Positions 16,082 to 24,556 of a DNA stretch of 64,000 bases are shown here, one piece after another. The translations under genes and the position numbers were made by a program. Numbering within the stretch: position 1 is the first letter of the stretch; every line of letters starts with the position of its first letter. The notes beneath the pieces are model-generated. The model did not search any database, was not told the DNA's origin, and saw only the letters and a list, made by a program, of their open reading frames with translations. The stretch is from an uncultured Coriobacteriaceae bacterium. Its GTDB lineage: Bacteria > Actinomycetota > Coriobacteriia > Coriobacteriales > Atopobiaceae. Location of the stretch: positions 144,343-208,342 of the forward strand of contig CACZFB010000002.1 in NCBI GenBank assembly GCA_902780305.1. The letters run 5' to 3'.

Positions 16082-18493
16082 CTACTTCTTAACGAAAGCC
16101 TTCGCGTACTGCTGGGTTACTCCCTTGTACGTGGAGTCGGGCGCGGGAGCGTCCTTCTTGACCAGGACCACCTGGATCGCCTCGGCGCGGCGGCTCATGC
16201 CCTGGGTGCCGGCCTGCTCGCCGTTCTTGGCCCAGCCCATCCAGCCGTAGCGCTGCACGTGCACGCGGTAGTACACGTCGTAGGCGTCCTTCGCCTTGCC
16301 GGTGAGCTGGATCTGGACTGCCTCCACGCGGCGGGACTTGCCCGTGGTGCCGGCCACATTGCCGTCTGCCGCCCACGTCTTCTCCCATCCGGAGCGCTGC
16401 ACGTGGCCGCGGTACTCGATGCCGCCCGAGACGCCCTCGGGGAGCTTGAGCGCGAGCGCCTCCATGCGGCGCGACTTGCCCGTGGTGCCCGCGGCCGTTC
16501 CGTCGGTGACGGGGTCCATCCAGCCGATGCGCTGCACGTGGGCGGTGACGGAGGCGTCGGGGACGACCTCTGGGGTGGGCGTGGCGTCCTTCACGGCGTC
16601 GGGGACGGTGATCTCCACGTTGGCCGTCGGCTTGCCGGAGACGACGACCTTGCCGCCCTCGAGCTTCGCGGTGACGCCGCTCTTGGTCTCGCCAGCGTAG
16701 CTCTCGAAGTGGTAGCCGTCCTTGGCCGCGTAGGTCACGGTAGCCATGGCCTCGCCCTCGCTGACGGCCTGCTCGGTGGTGCCGCCGGTCGCCGACGCGT
16801 TCGCTCCGCCCTTGAGCTTGACGGTGAACTCGGTGACCTCCTCCGGGAACTTGACCATCTTGTATACGCTCAGGTCCTGGCCCGGGTCGGCGTTCTTCGC
16901 GATCTTCGTCTTGCCCTTGGTGCCCTTCGCGTCCGACCAGCCGGCGCCGGGGACGGCGTTCCTCACCAACACATCGAATTCCTCGGGATCCTCGCCCTTT
17001 GACCAGGCACCGCCCGCGCCCGAGGCGGTGAAGGAGGCGACGCCATCCCCGACGAAGAGGCCTTTTTCTATGGTGACAACGCCGTAGCCCTCCGCACCCG
17101 TGGCCGTGGCCACGACCGTGCCGCCGGTGACTGCGAGGTCGGCGTCCGCATCAGAGAACGTATAGCATCTCACGCCGTTCTTTGAGCCCGTCGCGCTGAG
17201 CTTGCCCCCGCTGACGACCATGGCCCCGCCTAGCGCGGCTATGCCGACGGAACCTCCGCTCGTGGCCGCGCCAGTGGCGGTGACCTCACCGCCCTCGATG
17301 GTGATGCCCTGGCTCTGGATGCCATAGGATGCGCCGCTGGCGTTGACCGTGCCGCCCTTGACGGTCAGGTTAGCGTTGGCGAGGATTCCAATTGGATAAT
17401 CGTCTTGGCCGCCTGTGCCCTCCGAGGTGACGCTGCCGCCGGAGATGGTGACGCCGGGGGCATTGATTCCATAGCTGACGCCACTGGCGTCGATGCTGCC
17501 CTTGCCGCCGATGGCGACGCCGGCGATCTGCGAGTAGATTCCGGCGGTCGTGGCCTTGACGCTGTTCTCGCCTGCTAGATTGATGACCAGCTCCGTGTCA
17601 CCCTCGTAATCGATCCCGTATTGGGTCTGGGTATCGCCCTGCGTGCCGTCGAAGATGTAGCCGTTGAGCGTGAGGGTCTTGCTTTCCGCGTCGTAGCTCG
17701 CGGTGACGGTGTCGCCGCCGGTGATGTTCGACGCATTCGCGGGCGACACCCGCACGCCGCCGACCCAGAGGGGGTAGGGGGCGGGGAACTGGACGCGGCA
17801 GAATTTATGCAGCTCTTCCATATCGTGAGAACTGGAGCCCTCGAGATCAACGGCATTGATGGCCGCCTCGCCCTGGGTCCCTTCCGCGTCCGTCCAGCCG
17901 GCGCCGGCAACGGCGTTCTGCACGTTGCCCATTACCGCGAATATATCCCCCCGCGCGGTGACGGAGGCGCCCTCCATTATGCCGATGTTGCCCGCGCTAA
18001 CGCCAATATATCCCCCCGTCGCATTCACCGTCCCGTCGGTGACGGAGACCTGCTGCGCGTATATGCCGTAGGTCCCTCCCGCCATGTCAAGCGAGCCCCC
18101 TCCGGAAATGGAGAGGCTTGCGTATGGGCAACCGATGCCATAGGCATTGCCATTCACGCTGATTGAGTTGGTAGTATCCGGCGCCAGGCAGATCTCCAGG
18201 GGCTGAGTTCCACCGTAGGCGATTCCGTACGTGTAGTCACCGTCATTGTATCCTTCAGTGATGGTGGCCCCGCTCAGCGTGAGGGTGGCGGGGGTATCGG
18301 TTTGGTGGTCCGCGGGCGTGAAGCTCCAGCCGTCGCCGCTGTCGGTTTCGCTCGTATTCACGCGTGCTCCGCCGACATAAAGGCCGTCGATAATATCCGC
18401 CATCGCCACTCTCGGCGCGGCCCCCAGCACCGCCACCATCGCCAGCGCGACGCCGAGCAGCACGGCCAGCAGGCCTCTCGTCCTTGTTGTCAT
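16082..18493 (-). CDS. Secreted beta-helix-like surface protein with ChW repeats
   Basis: 803 residues from the ATG at 18493 (MTTRTRGLLAVLLGVALAMV, cleavage near APRVAMA). The frame continues upstream but only into leader sequence. A long region of short glycine-rich turns (SISGGGSLDMAGGTYGI, VTISGGSVTSEGTGG, VVSGGKLSATGSKNG) suggests a right-handed beta-helix of the carbohydrate-binding Cthe_2159 type, with two YVGG(A/V)RV-type start segments. A bacterial-repeat domain follows (VTYAAKDGYHFESYAG) and then three ChW repeats (HVQRIGWMDP, HVQRSGWEKT, HVQRYGWMGW) ending AKAFVKK. Likely wall-attached adhesin. A structured leader precedes it. Confidence 0.85.
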   Translation of the reverse strand: MTTRTRGLLAVLLGVALAMVAVLGAAPRVAMADIIDGLYVGGARVNTSETDSGDGWSFTPADHQTDTPATLTLSGATITEGYNDGDYTYGIAYGGTQPLEICLAPDTTNSISVNGNAYGIGCPYASLSISGGGSLDMAGGTYGIYAQQVSVTDGTVNATGGYIGVSAGNIGIMEGASVTARGDIFAVMGNVQNAVAGAGWTDAEGTQGEAAINAVDLEGSSSHDMEELHKFCRVQFPAPYPLWVGGVRVSPANASNITGGDTVTASYDAESKTLTLNGYIFDGTQGDTQTQYGIDYEGDTELVINLAGENSVKATTAGIYSQIAGVAIGGKGSIDASGVSYGINAPGVTISGGSVTSEGTGGQDDYPIGILANANLTVKGGTVNASGASYGIQSQGITIEGGEVTATGAATSGGSVGIAALGGAMVVSGGKLSATGSKNGVRCYTFSDADADLAVTGGTVVATATGAEGYGVVTIEKGLFVGDGVASFTASGAGGAWSKGEDPEEFDVLVRNAVPGAGWSDAKGTKGKTKIAKNADPGQDLSVYKMVKFPEEVTEFTVKLKGGANASATGGTTEQAVSEGEAMATVTYAAKDGYHFESYAGETKSGVTAKLEGGKVVVSGKPTANVEITVPDAVKDATPTPEVVPDASVTAHVQRIGWMDPVTDGTAAGTTGKSRRMEALALKLPEGVSGGIEYRGHVQRSGWEKTWAADGNVAGTTGKSRRVEAVQIQLTGKAKDAYDVYYRVHVQRYGWMGWAKNGEQAGTQGMSRRAEAIQVVLVKKDAPAPDSTYKGVTQQYAKAFVKK

Positions 18494-19188
18494 GTCCCTT
18501 TCTTCCTTTCTCTCATTCCAGCGCGGCCGCCGCGGCCGCGCATATTCCACATCAAAAAGACCGCAGGACGGGCGAGGCTCACCTGCCCCGCCAGTCCCGG
18601 CGGTCATCCGTCCCGTATGTGGTTGTGGTCTTCTATCGGGTGAGCTATCCGGCCGTGCCGTGCCGTGCCGTGCCGTGAGGAGCGTGCCTGCGTGCCGCAT
18701 GGCCGTCAAGCCCCCTTCCTTGGCGTCCGGTACCGCCCTCGATGGGCGGCCCTCCTTCGATTCCCACATATAAAGATTCCCACATATAAAAATAGCACTC
18801 CCCGGCGCCGCCACGGCTTGCAAATTCGCGGGCATTCCGCACTGTCATACCCGAGGACTCCCGACGGCCCGCGAGCGGTAGGGATCCGGGGGCGAGCGGC
18901 GGGACGGAGGGAAGGCGCCCACCTGTCCCGAACGTCGCACTGGCCCCGCGCCGCGGGCTAGGCCAGAAGACCCAGCCGCCCATATGATTCCCGGCACCCC
19001 ACCCATGCCGCCGCACGCGCCCGTCAAGGGCGCCCCACGAAACCCCGCACAAGTCCCTTTCGGCACTGGTGGGGGTTGTCGCGGAGTCCCCCGACGCGCG
19101 CTACCACGGCGGCCAAGGCCCTTGGCATCCAAGGATGCATGACGCGCACCGAGACGTGCGAGACACGCAACCCGAGAGAAGAACCAAG
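18494..19188. other. Leader and dispersed repeat, no gene
   Basis: 18494-18720 is the leader of the surface gene. 18837-19085 is a second copy of the dispersed repeat at 7735-7990 (shared start ACTGTCATACCCGAGGACTC). I see no protein-coding gene. Confidence 0.6.
18550..18720 (-). promoter_or_regulatory. Conserved leader with terminator hairpin, copy 3
   Basis: On the minus strand: a run of five GCCGT-type pentanucleotides (18652-18677), then GACGGATGACCGCCGGGACT and a hairpin whose outer stem GACCGC/GCGGTC is followed by TTTTT. It lies 60 bases before the ATG at 18493. It matches the leaders at 3981-4145 and 10312-10490 and ends in the same CCCCCTTCC block as copy 1. Candidate riboswitch or attenuator of surface genes. 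Confidence 0.5.
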
Positions 19189-19539
19189 ATGAAGACCTTC
19201 GAGTACAAGGACCAGTACGGCGGCACCATGCGCGTGCGCTTCGTGCGCGGCGCCTACGCCGACGGCTCGCTCGCCGTGCAGGCGCTCCGCGAGGGCGACG
19301 GGTACTGGGGGCCCTACGCCACCCTCACCGTGAACCCCTGCGACGCGCGCGACCAGAACGCGTCGTTCGCCTACGTGGACACGAACAACCTGCCCACGGC
19401 GCCCGAGTTCCTCGTCGAGAACGGCCTCGCCGCCTACACGGGCTTGACCCGCCCCAGCGGCTTCTGCGCGTACCCGCTCTACGCGTTCACCTCGAAGTTC
19501 TTCGAGACCTGCGCGGACGGTGACGGGGAGGTGCGGTGA
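19189..19539 (+). CDS. DUF4313-family protein
   Basis: This 116-residue acidic protein (MKTFEYKDQYGGTMRVRF ... FLVENGLAAYTGLTRPSGFCAYPLYAF) matches the small DUF4313 family, which I know from conjugative elements and phages and which has no assigned function. The tail FLVENGLA...R..SGF..YPLY.F is characteristic. I start at the ATG at 19189, where the homology begins. The stop overlaps the next start (TGATG), so the two are translationally coupled. Its presence supports a mobile-element origin for this region. Confidence 0.7.
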   Translation: MKTFEYKDQYGGTMRVRFVRGAYADGSLAVQALREGDGYWGPYATLTVNPCDARDQNASFAYVDTNNLPTAPEFLVENGLAAYTGLTRPSGFCAYPLYAFTSKFFETCADGDGEVR

Positions 19540-19904
19540 TGGCACGCGTCAACCTCGCCAGCGGGCACCACGGCACCGTCTGGGCGTGCCAGACCGCCAC
19601 CTTCGACGAGGGCGAGGAGCGCGAGTGGGACTCGTTCGCCACCCACGCGGCCTTCGCCACCCACGCCGAGGCGATGATGTGGGCGTCTCGGCTCGCCCAC
19701 GACTACGCCAGCGTGCTCTCGCTCCTCCTCGCCGTTGACGGCTCCGACGGCGTCAGCGTGGACGTGCAGCCGCGCGTGTACCACGGGCGCGACTACGAGC
19801 CGTACGCGATCACGGACAGCTGGGAGGTGGTGCCGGGAAGGCCCGTCACCGAGTGGCACGGCGACGAGTGCCACGACGTCGGGTGCCCCGCGCTTGCGGA
19901 GTAG
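19539..19904 (+). CDS. Small hypothetical protein coupled to DUF4313
   Basis: 121 residues, MARVNLASGHHGTVWACQTA onwards. GGGGAGG lies 8 bases before the ATG at 19539, which overlaps the previous stop by one base. The protein is rich in acidic residues, Trp and His with no signal peptide or membrane segment. I do not recognise a family; DNA-mimic or regulatory roles are possible only by analogy with small acidic mobile-element proteins. Confidence 0.55.
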   Translation: MARVNLASGHHGTVWACQTATFDEGEEREWDSFATHAAFATHAEAMMWASRLAHDYASVLSLLLAVDGSDGVSVDVQPRVYHGRDYEPYAITDSWEVVPGRPVTEWHGDECHDVGCPALAE

Positions 19905-20835
19905 GCGGACGGACAGACAGGAAACCCCTATATGTTTCCAGTCCGTCCGTCCGGACACGCCAAGGACGGCCCACGGACAGAGGGACAGGGCCCGAAAGCC
20001 CCTGTCCCCCTGTCCGCGGGCGACCACGCTCCCCGCGCCGCGGGACCGCCACGGCTGGTCGAGGCCCTGCGCGGCACAGGCGTTGCCCGTTACCGAACAG
20101 CACGGCACTCGGCGCACCCAATACCTTCGTCCCGTGACCGTTGTCGCACTCCTTCATGTGCCGGTTTTCCGGTATCGGGTAACAGGGACGGCGAACACGC
20201 AGGTAAAGATGCATGTTTACGTGTCACCCGTCTGCGGCGCGGCCTCGTGGGCGGGTAACGCGGGCGTGGTCTGTTACGGTGTTACGGTGTTACGGCGTTG
20301 CGGCGCCGTCACGTCGCGTGTGCCACGCACGTACACACGCTCTTTTCTCTAGTAGGAAAATGGCCGTAACACCGCAACAGGCTATCCGGAAAGGGCCGTC
20401 CACCACGCCTTTCCCCGTGTTACGGGGTTCCCGTCCCGTTACGGCCGCCCGTAACAGCCGCGCGATCACACCGGATCGCGGCGCGCCTCGGCGTGCCACC
20501 GCGCGCCTGGAAAGACCTGTCTGCATCCCCGCACGCGCAAGCCCAGACCCGCGCCGACCTTCGAGCGCGCCCTCGTGGACGGGGCGGACCGCGCACTCCG
20601 CCGCGGGTGCGGCGCCAAGCCCGGGCCGCTCGTGCTGCCCGCCACGCGGGGGCAGGTGCCCGCGGCACTCCGAACGCATGGGGGGTAAGCTCCGCTGGGA
20701 GTGGGACCGATGCGCAGAAGGCGCCGTTTCCGCGTCAGCCGAAGCCCCGGCGCCTGTAATTTGGCTATAATACTTTGTTGAATCGTTTACTGCGTTTTCG
20801 CAAGACTTCAGCATGTGGCGAAGGAGTGGTCGCCG
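19905..20835. other. Gene-free repeat-rich stretch
   Basis: It holds GTTACGG region B (20082-20460) and a block at about 20480-20560 (AAAGACCTGTC followed by GCATCCCCGC) that recurs at 22045-22130. No gene is supported. Confidence 0.6.
20082..20460. repeat. GTTACGG/CCGTAAC repeat region B
   Basis: A hairpin with arms near 20082-20100 and 20167-20183, then GTTACGGT, GTTACGGT, GTTACGGC, GTTGCGGC in tandem at 20273-20304 (8-bp period), and CCGTAACA, CCGCAACA at 20364-20379 in the opposite sense. The order matches region A 7.7 kb upstream. The two regions bracket the surface genes and the DUF4313 pair as direct repeats. Confidence 0.5.
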
Positions 20836-21831
20836 ATGAGGAACAACGCCGGTGCGAGCCCGGTGGAGGAGCGCTACGAGCCCAACGGCGCCCTGAGGCT
20901 TCGCAGGCTGAACCTGCCCATCGCGTTGCGCGTGGCCCTGTCCGCCGCCATCATGGGGCTGCTCGTCGTCATCGTCGGCTCCTTCTCCCTCCCCAACCCC
21001 AACATGATCCTCATCGCAGGCCTGGTTGTCTGCTCCGCCATATTCGGCGTTCCGGGAGGAACCGTGTCGGCGGCGGCCATGATGGGCTACACCGTCTACT
21101 TCTTTTCGACCGACCACAGCCTGGTGTCGTTCACGCCCCAGAACTTCACGAAGGTCGCGGTGACCGCAACCGGAGTCGCCGTGGTGGGCATATTCGTGTG
21201 CGTCCTCAAGAGCGACGAGGACCGCGCCCTGGCCGACGCCACGGCGATGGCGGCCCTGCTCAGGGAGGACAATCTGCTGCTGCAGGAGGCCTCGCTGTCC
21301 GACGTCCTCACTGGCCTGAGGAACCGCCTCGCGCTGCGAAGGGACTACTCCGGCTACGCCGAGGGCGGGGCGTCGCTCCGTGTGATGATGGTGGACCTGG
21401 ACAACTTCAAGGGGATAAACGATGCGTACGGGCACGAGACGGGCGACCTCGTCCTGAGGGACGTCGGCACGGTTCTCCTTGGCGCGTTTGGCCCGGAGCG
21501 CTCGTACCGCTACGGCGGGGACGAGTTCTTGGTCATCGTCTCCGACTGGACGGATGGCGAGTTCGACGCGGCGTGCGAGAAGATACGCGGGCAGATGGAG
21601 TCGCTGTCCTTAGGTGCGGATGGCAAGCCGGTCCTCTTTTCGGGCGGGTACGTCTGTGGCGTGCCTCGCCTCCAGTCCGACCTCAGGCTCATGATGCGTC
21701 AGGCGGACGACAACCTCTACAAGGCCAAGCGCGAGGGCAGGGATATGGTAGTCGGGAGCAAGTTCGACCGCGCCACGGCCCAGACGTTGGTGTGCGAAGG
21801 CCGGTCCGTGCGGTTTGGCGACCACGCATGA
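20836..21831 (+). CDS. Membrane-bound diguanylate cyclase
   Basis: 331 residues from the ATG at 20836 (GGAG 9 bases upstream). Hydrophobic segments near residues 30-50, 55-85 and 105-125 form an N-terminal membrane part without a recognised sensor domain. The C-terminal GGDEF domain starts DVLTGLRNRLAL, has DLDNFKGINDAYGHETGD for substrate and metal binding, and an intact YGGDEFLVIV active site. It makes cyclic di-GMP from two GTP. An inhibitory RxxD site is not obvious. It stands alone between repeat-rich stretches. Confidence 0.88.
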   Translation: MRNNAGASPVEERYEPNGALRLRRLNLPIALRVALSAAIMGLLVVIVGSFSLPNPNMILIAGLVVCSAIFGVPGGTVSAAAMMGYTVYFFSTDHSLVSFTPQNFTKVAVTATGVAVVGIFVCVLKSDEDRALADATAMAALLREDNLLLQEASLSDVLTGLRNRLALRRDYSGYAEGGASLRVMMVDLDNFKGINDAYGHETGDLVLRDVGTVLLGAFGPERSYRYGGDEFLVIVSDWTDGEFDAACEKIRGQMESLSLGADGKPVLFSGGYVCGVPRLQSDLRLMMRQADDNLYKAKREGRDMVVGSKFDRATAQTLVCEGRSVRFGDHA

Positions 21832-21979
21832 CCGAGTCGTAGCCGACGCATCGGCAACAAAGACAGCCGCCTGCCTCGAATGGCCTTGGGATACCCCAGG
21901 CTCTATCGGCGTCCGTCATAACGGCCCCTTTCCATGGCGCCGTGCCTCCGTAGGAGATCGATCGTCTTGGGAGGCAACC

Positions 21980-22090
21980 ATGAGAAACCAAGTCATGAGC
22001 CTTGAGCTGCCGCGGCTCGCGCTCCCAACCGCGCCCGTGCTTGCGCCTTGGGACGCGACATGCCGCCTCGAGATGCCACGGCGTGCCTGA
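21980..22090 (+). CDS. Possible 36-residue peptide
   Basis: The ATG at 21980 has GGGAGG 5-6 bases upstream. The peptide MRNQVMSLELPRLALPTAPV... has no family I recognise and ends within a dispersed repeat. It may be chance. The rest of 21832-22130 shows nothing. Confidence 0.2.
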   Translation: MRNQVMSLELPRLALPTAPVLAPWDATCRLEMPRRA

Positions 22091-22130
22091 AAAGACCTGT
22101 CCCGGGACGCATCCCCGCGCGCGCGGCCCA

Positions 22131-22400
22131 GGATGAGAGCAGCACCAAGGCGTTCTTCGAGAAATACGCCAACGCCGACTTCGACGACCCGGAAACGCGT
22201 GACACGGCACTGAGCTACTCCATCGACAAGATTTACCTGTACGACGACGGGCACTTCAAAGTAACGGGCCGGTACTGGGATTTCGAGCACGAGATTAAGT
22301 CCGACCTGTTCGAAGACCTCCCAGAAAGGGCTTCGGGGTTTGAATACTCCCTAGATTTAGACCCCGAGGGGTTCGCCTGCTTCGCGGACGGGGGCACCAT
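22131..22400 (+). pseudogene. C-terminal fragment of a serine recombinase
   Basis: The codons FFEKYANADFDDPETRD ... SYSIDKIYLYDDGHFKVTG resemble the end of large serine recombinases, where the phrase (V/I)YLYDD precedes a beta strand. No catalytic resolvase domain is present; the sequence to the left is a dispersed repeat. The frame continues through the tRNA-3'-like repeat. It suggests an element of the serine-integrase type once sat here. The family assignment rests on a short segment. Confidence 0.45.
22368..22400 (+). repeat. tRNA-3'-end-like repeat, copy 3
   Basis: GGGTTCGCCTGCTTCGCGGA then CGGGGGCACCAT. Copy 4 at 23956-23987 is nearly identical and in the same direction, so the two bracket the AlbA_2-type gene. 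Confidence 0.5.
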
Positions 22401-22407
22401 CGATGAT

Positions 22408-22434
22408 AAGGCCTCCCTTTGCGGGAGGCCTTCT
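22408..22434. terminator. Intrinsic terminator next to repeat copy 3
   Basis: AAGGCCTCCC pairs with GGGAGGCCTT; TTCTTG lies on the plus side. Confidence 0.6.
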
Positions 22435-22488
22435 TGTTTGGTTGACTCAAGGGAGTCGTGCCCATGATGCTTTAGTGGCAGTAAGCGT

Positions 22489-22544
22489 TACTCGAACTCG
22501 AACCTAAGAACTTCCTTAGTTCCACAGTACACTTCCTAAGTAGA
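22489..22544 (-). repeat. 56-bp direct repeat, left copy
   Basis: Identical to 23830-23885 except one base. It contains ACTTCCTTAGT and ACTTCCTAAGT motifs. The two copies flank the ATP-binding protein gene at 22620. Confidence 0.8.
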
Positions 22545-22619
22545 ACCAAGATGTGCTCTCCCCTTGAGGATTATGATGCTGAAGCAAAATTGCCGTGTGC
22601 GGCCGCATGACATTTCCCG

Positions 22620-23795
22620 TTACCTGTTGATTCGATATCTGCGACGCGGGCTGTTCAGCGTCCCAATTGCCTCGATGGTCCCCGCATTGATGAGCCGGTT
22701 TATATAGCCGCGAGCGGTCTTGGCGCTCACTCCCGCCGCACGAGCAACCTCAGAAGCACTAGCGCTTTCGCGGCCAGATATATACGAGAGGATTGCCTCC
22801 TCAACGTTCTTGCTGGAGTATCCTTTTCCCTCCTCATCAGTCATCTTTCTATGACGGAACATTATGCCGAACTGATCGAGGCTGCTGTGGATGATGGGCT
22901 TGTCCATCAACGCTCGCTCTAGCTCGTAATTGATGGTCGGGTACCCGGAACCTCTGTTCTCGACGACTCGCCCGACACGTCCATCAAAGTCGGTGTAGGG
23001 GACGTCCTCTAGGATTCGCGCCAGGAATTGGTTTCTCGAAGCCGTTGCACCACGCTGGCCAAGCACGTCCACGGTAAGCACGCCGAAGAGTCCACCGGGA
23101 TTGGTTATCTCAAGGCGATCTGGGTAGAGGTCCACAAGGACAGGCGTTCCATGTCCGTCAAGTGAGTAGTCGCGGTGCATGAGTGCGTTCGCGACCGCCT
23201 CGCGAATGGCGGGCAGCGGGTAGTCGGGAATATCCTCGCGCAAGGCGCCCTTGACGATGGCGCCATGGAGCATGTTCCGCGAAACCGCTCGCACTGCATC
23301 CACGACCATGGCGGGAATGGGTCCGTCGATGTTCTCCGAATCGGAGAAGCGAACACCCCCTTTTCCAGGTATGCCGTCTTTCGTGGTTGGATGACTGGTG
23401 AATACGACGTCGAGGCGCGGGAAGAACTTCTGTGGGTACGATCCAAGCGCCATGATACCCGCCACGGTGGGCCGCAGGATGCCGTTGTCGTCGGGAGAAG
23501 CAACCCGACGATTAGCCATGAGGTCCTCGTCCGAAAGGTTATCCGTGCGCCCAAGCGAAGTAGAGCGAACCCGAGAGAGCCACCCAGACAAAATCGTTGA
23601 GTCGAGGTCATCAAGTGTGGCGTCGGGAATCACGACCACGTCATTGCGAGCAGTGCGATGCTGGTTCTCGATAAAGCGGTCGATTTCGTACAGCGACATC
23701 TTGTGGTCGCCGTCGCCCGTGCGGATGTACGATCCGTTTATCTGCCCCAGGCGTTTGACGTAACAAGGCTTCTGGCGTGCGTTTGCCTCGGGCAC
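22620..23795 (-). CDS. AlbA_2/Schlafen-like ATP-binding protein, N-terminally truncated
   Basis: 391 residues from a GTG at 23795. The sequence starts inside an AlbA_2 (Schlafen-like) domain (PEANARQKPCYVKRLGQINGSYIRTG), followed by a linker, a GHKL-type ATPase-like part with REAVANALMHRDYS, LEITNPGGL and RVGRVVENRGSGYP, and a C-terminal helix-turn-helix (SEVARAAGVSAKTARGYINRLI). Intact relatives are about 450-500 residues and act as predicted transcriptional regulators. In-frame codons continue upstream (FEFEYEFEERPVVVV) but reach a TAG inside the 56-bp repeat, so the N-terminus has been lost. No ribosome site precedes the GTG. Function doubtful. Confidence 0.65.
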   Translation of the reverse strand: MPEANARQKPCYVKRLGQINGSYIRTGDGDHKMSLYEIDRFIENQHRTARNDVVVIPDATLDDLDSTILSGWLSRVRSTSLGRTDNLSDEDLMANRRVASPDDNGILRPTVAGIMALGSYPQKFFPRLDVVFTSHPTTKDGIPGKGGVRFSDSENIDGPIPAMVVDAVRAVSRNMLHGAIVKGALREDIPDYPLPAIREAVANALMHRDYSLDGHGTPVLVDLYPDRLEITNPGGLFGVLTVDVLGQRGATASRNQFLARILEDVPYTDFDGRVGRVVENRGSGYPTINYELERALMDKPIIHSSLDQFGIMFRHRKMTDEEGKGYSSKNVEEAILSYISGRESASASEVARAAGVSAKTARGYINRLINAGTIEAIGTLNSPRRRYRINR

Positions 23796-23829
23796 GTTAA
23801 CGACGACAACGGGACGTTCCTCGAACTCA

Positions 23830-23885
23830 TACTCGAACTCGAACCTAAGAACTTCCTAAGTTCCACAGTACACTTCCTAAGTAGA
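23830..23885 (-). repeat. 56-bp direct repeat, right copy, with operator-like motifs
   Basis: Contains ACTTCCTAAGT at 23851 and again at 23872, 21 bp apart, each a near palindrome, plus a third CCTAAG at 23845. It overlaps the first readable codons of the truncated ATP-binding protein. The arrangement resembles the iteron arrays in front of the DUF4143 genes. Confidence 0.7.
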
Positions 23886-23955
23886 GAATAGAGTATCGAG
23901 TAAAAGCGCGTCAACTGTGGTCTTTGCAACGGCGTGAGTCCAATGAGGACGCCTT

Positions 23956-23987
23956 GGGTTCGCCTGTTTCGCAGACGGGGGCACCAT
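23956..23987 (+). repeat. tRNA-3'-end-like repeat, copy 4
   Basis: GGGTTCGCCTGTTTCGCAGA then CGGGGGCACCAT, followed by a hairpin AACGCCACC/GGTGGCGTT (23996-24018) and TTGTTAGGTCAACC. No tRNA 5' half is present. Confidence 0.5.
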
Positions 23988-23995
23988 GTGAGAAG

Positions 23996-24018
23996 AACGC
24001 CACCCTTGAGGTGGCGTT
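23996..24018. terminator. Hairpin after repeat copy 4
   Basis: AACGCCACC and GGTGGCGTT pair around CTTGA. No long T run follows, so termination is uncertain. The stretch 24040-24258 shows scattered TTGTCTATCA motifs without fixed spacing and no gene. Confidence 0.45.
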
Positions 24019-24314
24019 ACTTGTTAGGTCAACCTTTGCGAAGCGACAAGCTTACGAGCGTTGCGCAATTTGTCTATCACTCCTCATCAAATTCAGGGGT
24101 GCGCGAGGGGACGCACGTCCCTCACCTGCGGAAACGCGCGACGGCTTGCACGAACTTGTCTATCATGTGTCTATCAAGTCTGCTACACAAAGAACAGGGG
24201 GCGCCTACTTGCGCCGATTCTGTTGTAAAGTAGGTCGGGCTGTTGTCCCAGCATTTAGGGAGACCCTTTCTTGCACGGGTGTCTCCCGTATGGCGCGCCG
24301 TGAAGGAGGCAAAG

Positions 24315-24547
24315 ATGAGCCAGGAGCCCGCACAACGTCCGTCGCTCTTGCGCGACTTGCCCATGCTCGCGATGCAGATTGCGGCCATAGCGCTGGGCGT
24401 TGTGGTGATCTTCTCGTTCGTCTTCGGCGTGATGCGCGTGACCGACCCGAGTATGGAACCGCGCTTCCAGGACGGTGACCTCGTGCTGTTCTATCGCATG
24501 GGCAAACAGTATGACGCACGTGACGTGGTGGTGTTCAAGCGGGACGG
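24315..24547 (+). pseudogene. Signal peptidase I (S26), truncated
   Basis: A perfect AAGGAGG site precedes the ATG. The product opens MSQEPAQRPSLLRDLPMLAM, has a membrane segment (residues 18-42), and the catalytic serine box TDPSMEPRFQDGDLVLFYRM. Box D and the lysine region are missing: homology stops near VVVFKRDG and the frame then runs into unrelated sequence until 24851. Such peptidases often serve pilus operons with sortases. A hairpin (24259-24289, GGGAGACCC) lies in the leader. Confidence 0.75.
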
Positions 24548-24556
24548 CCTCTTAAC

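Noticed and set aside
12979..16082. Long plus-strand open frames antisense to the surface genes
   Set aside because: High GC content gives long shadow frames; the minus-strand products have signal peptides and recognisable domains.
24071..24176. TTGTCTATCA repeats as another iteron array
   Set aside because: Starts at 24071, 24157 and 24168 have no constant period and no ATPase gene follows closely.
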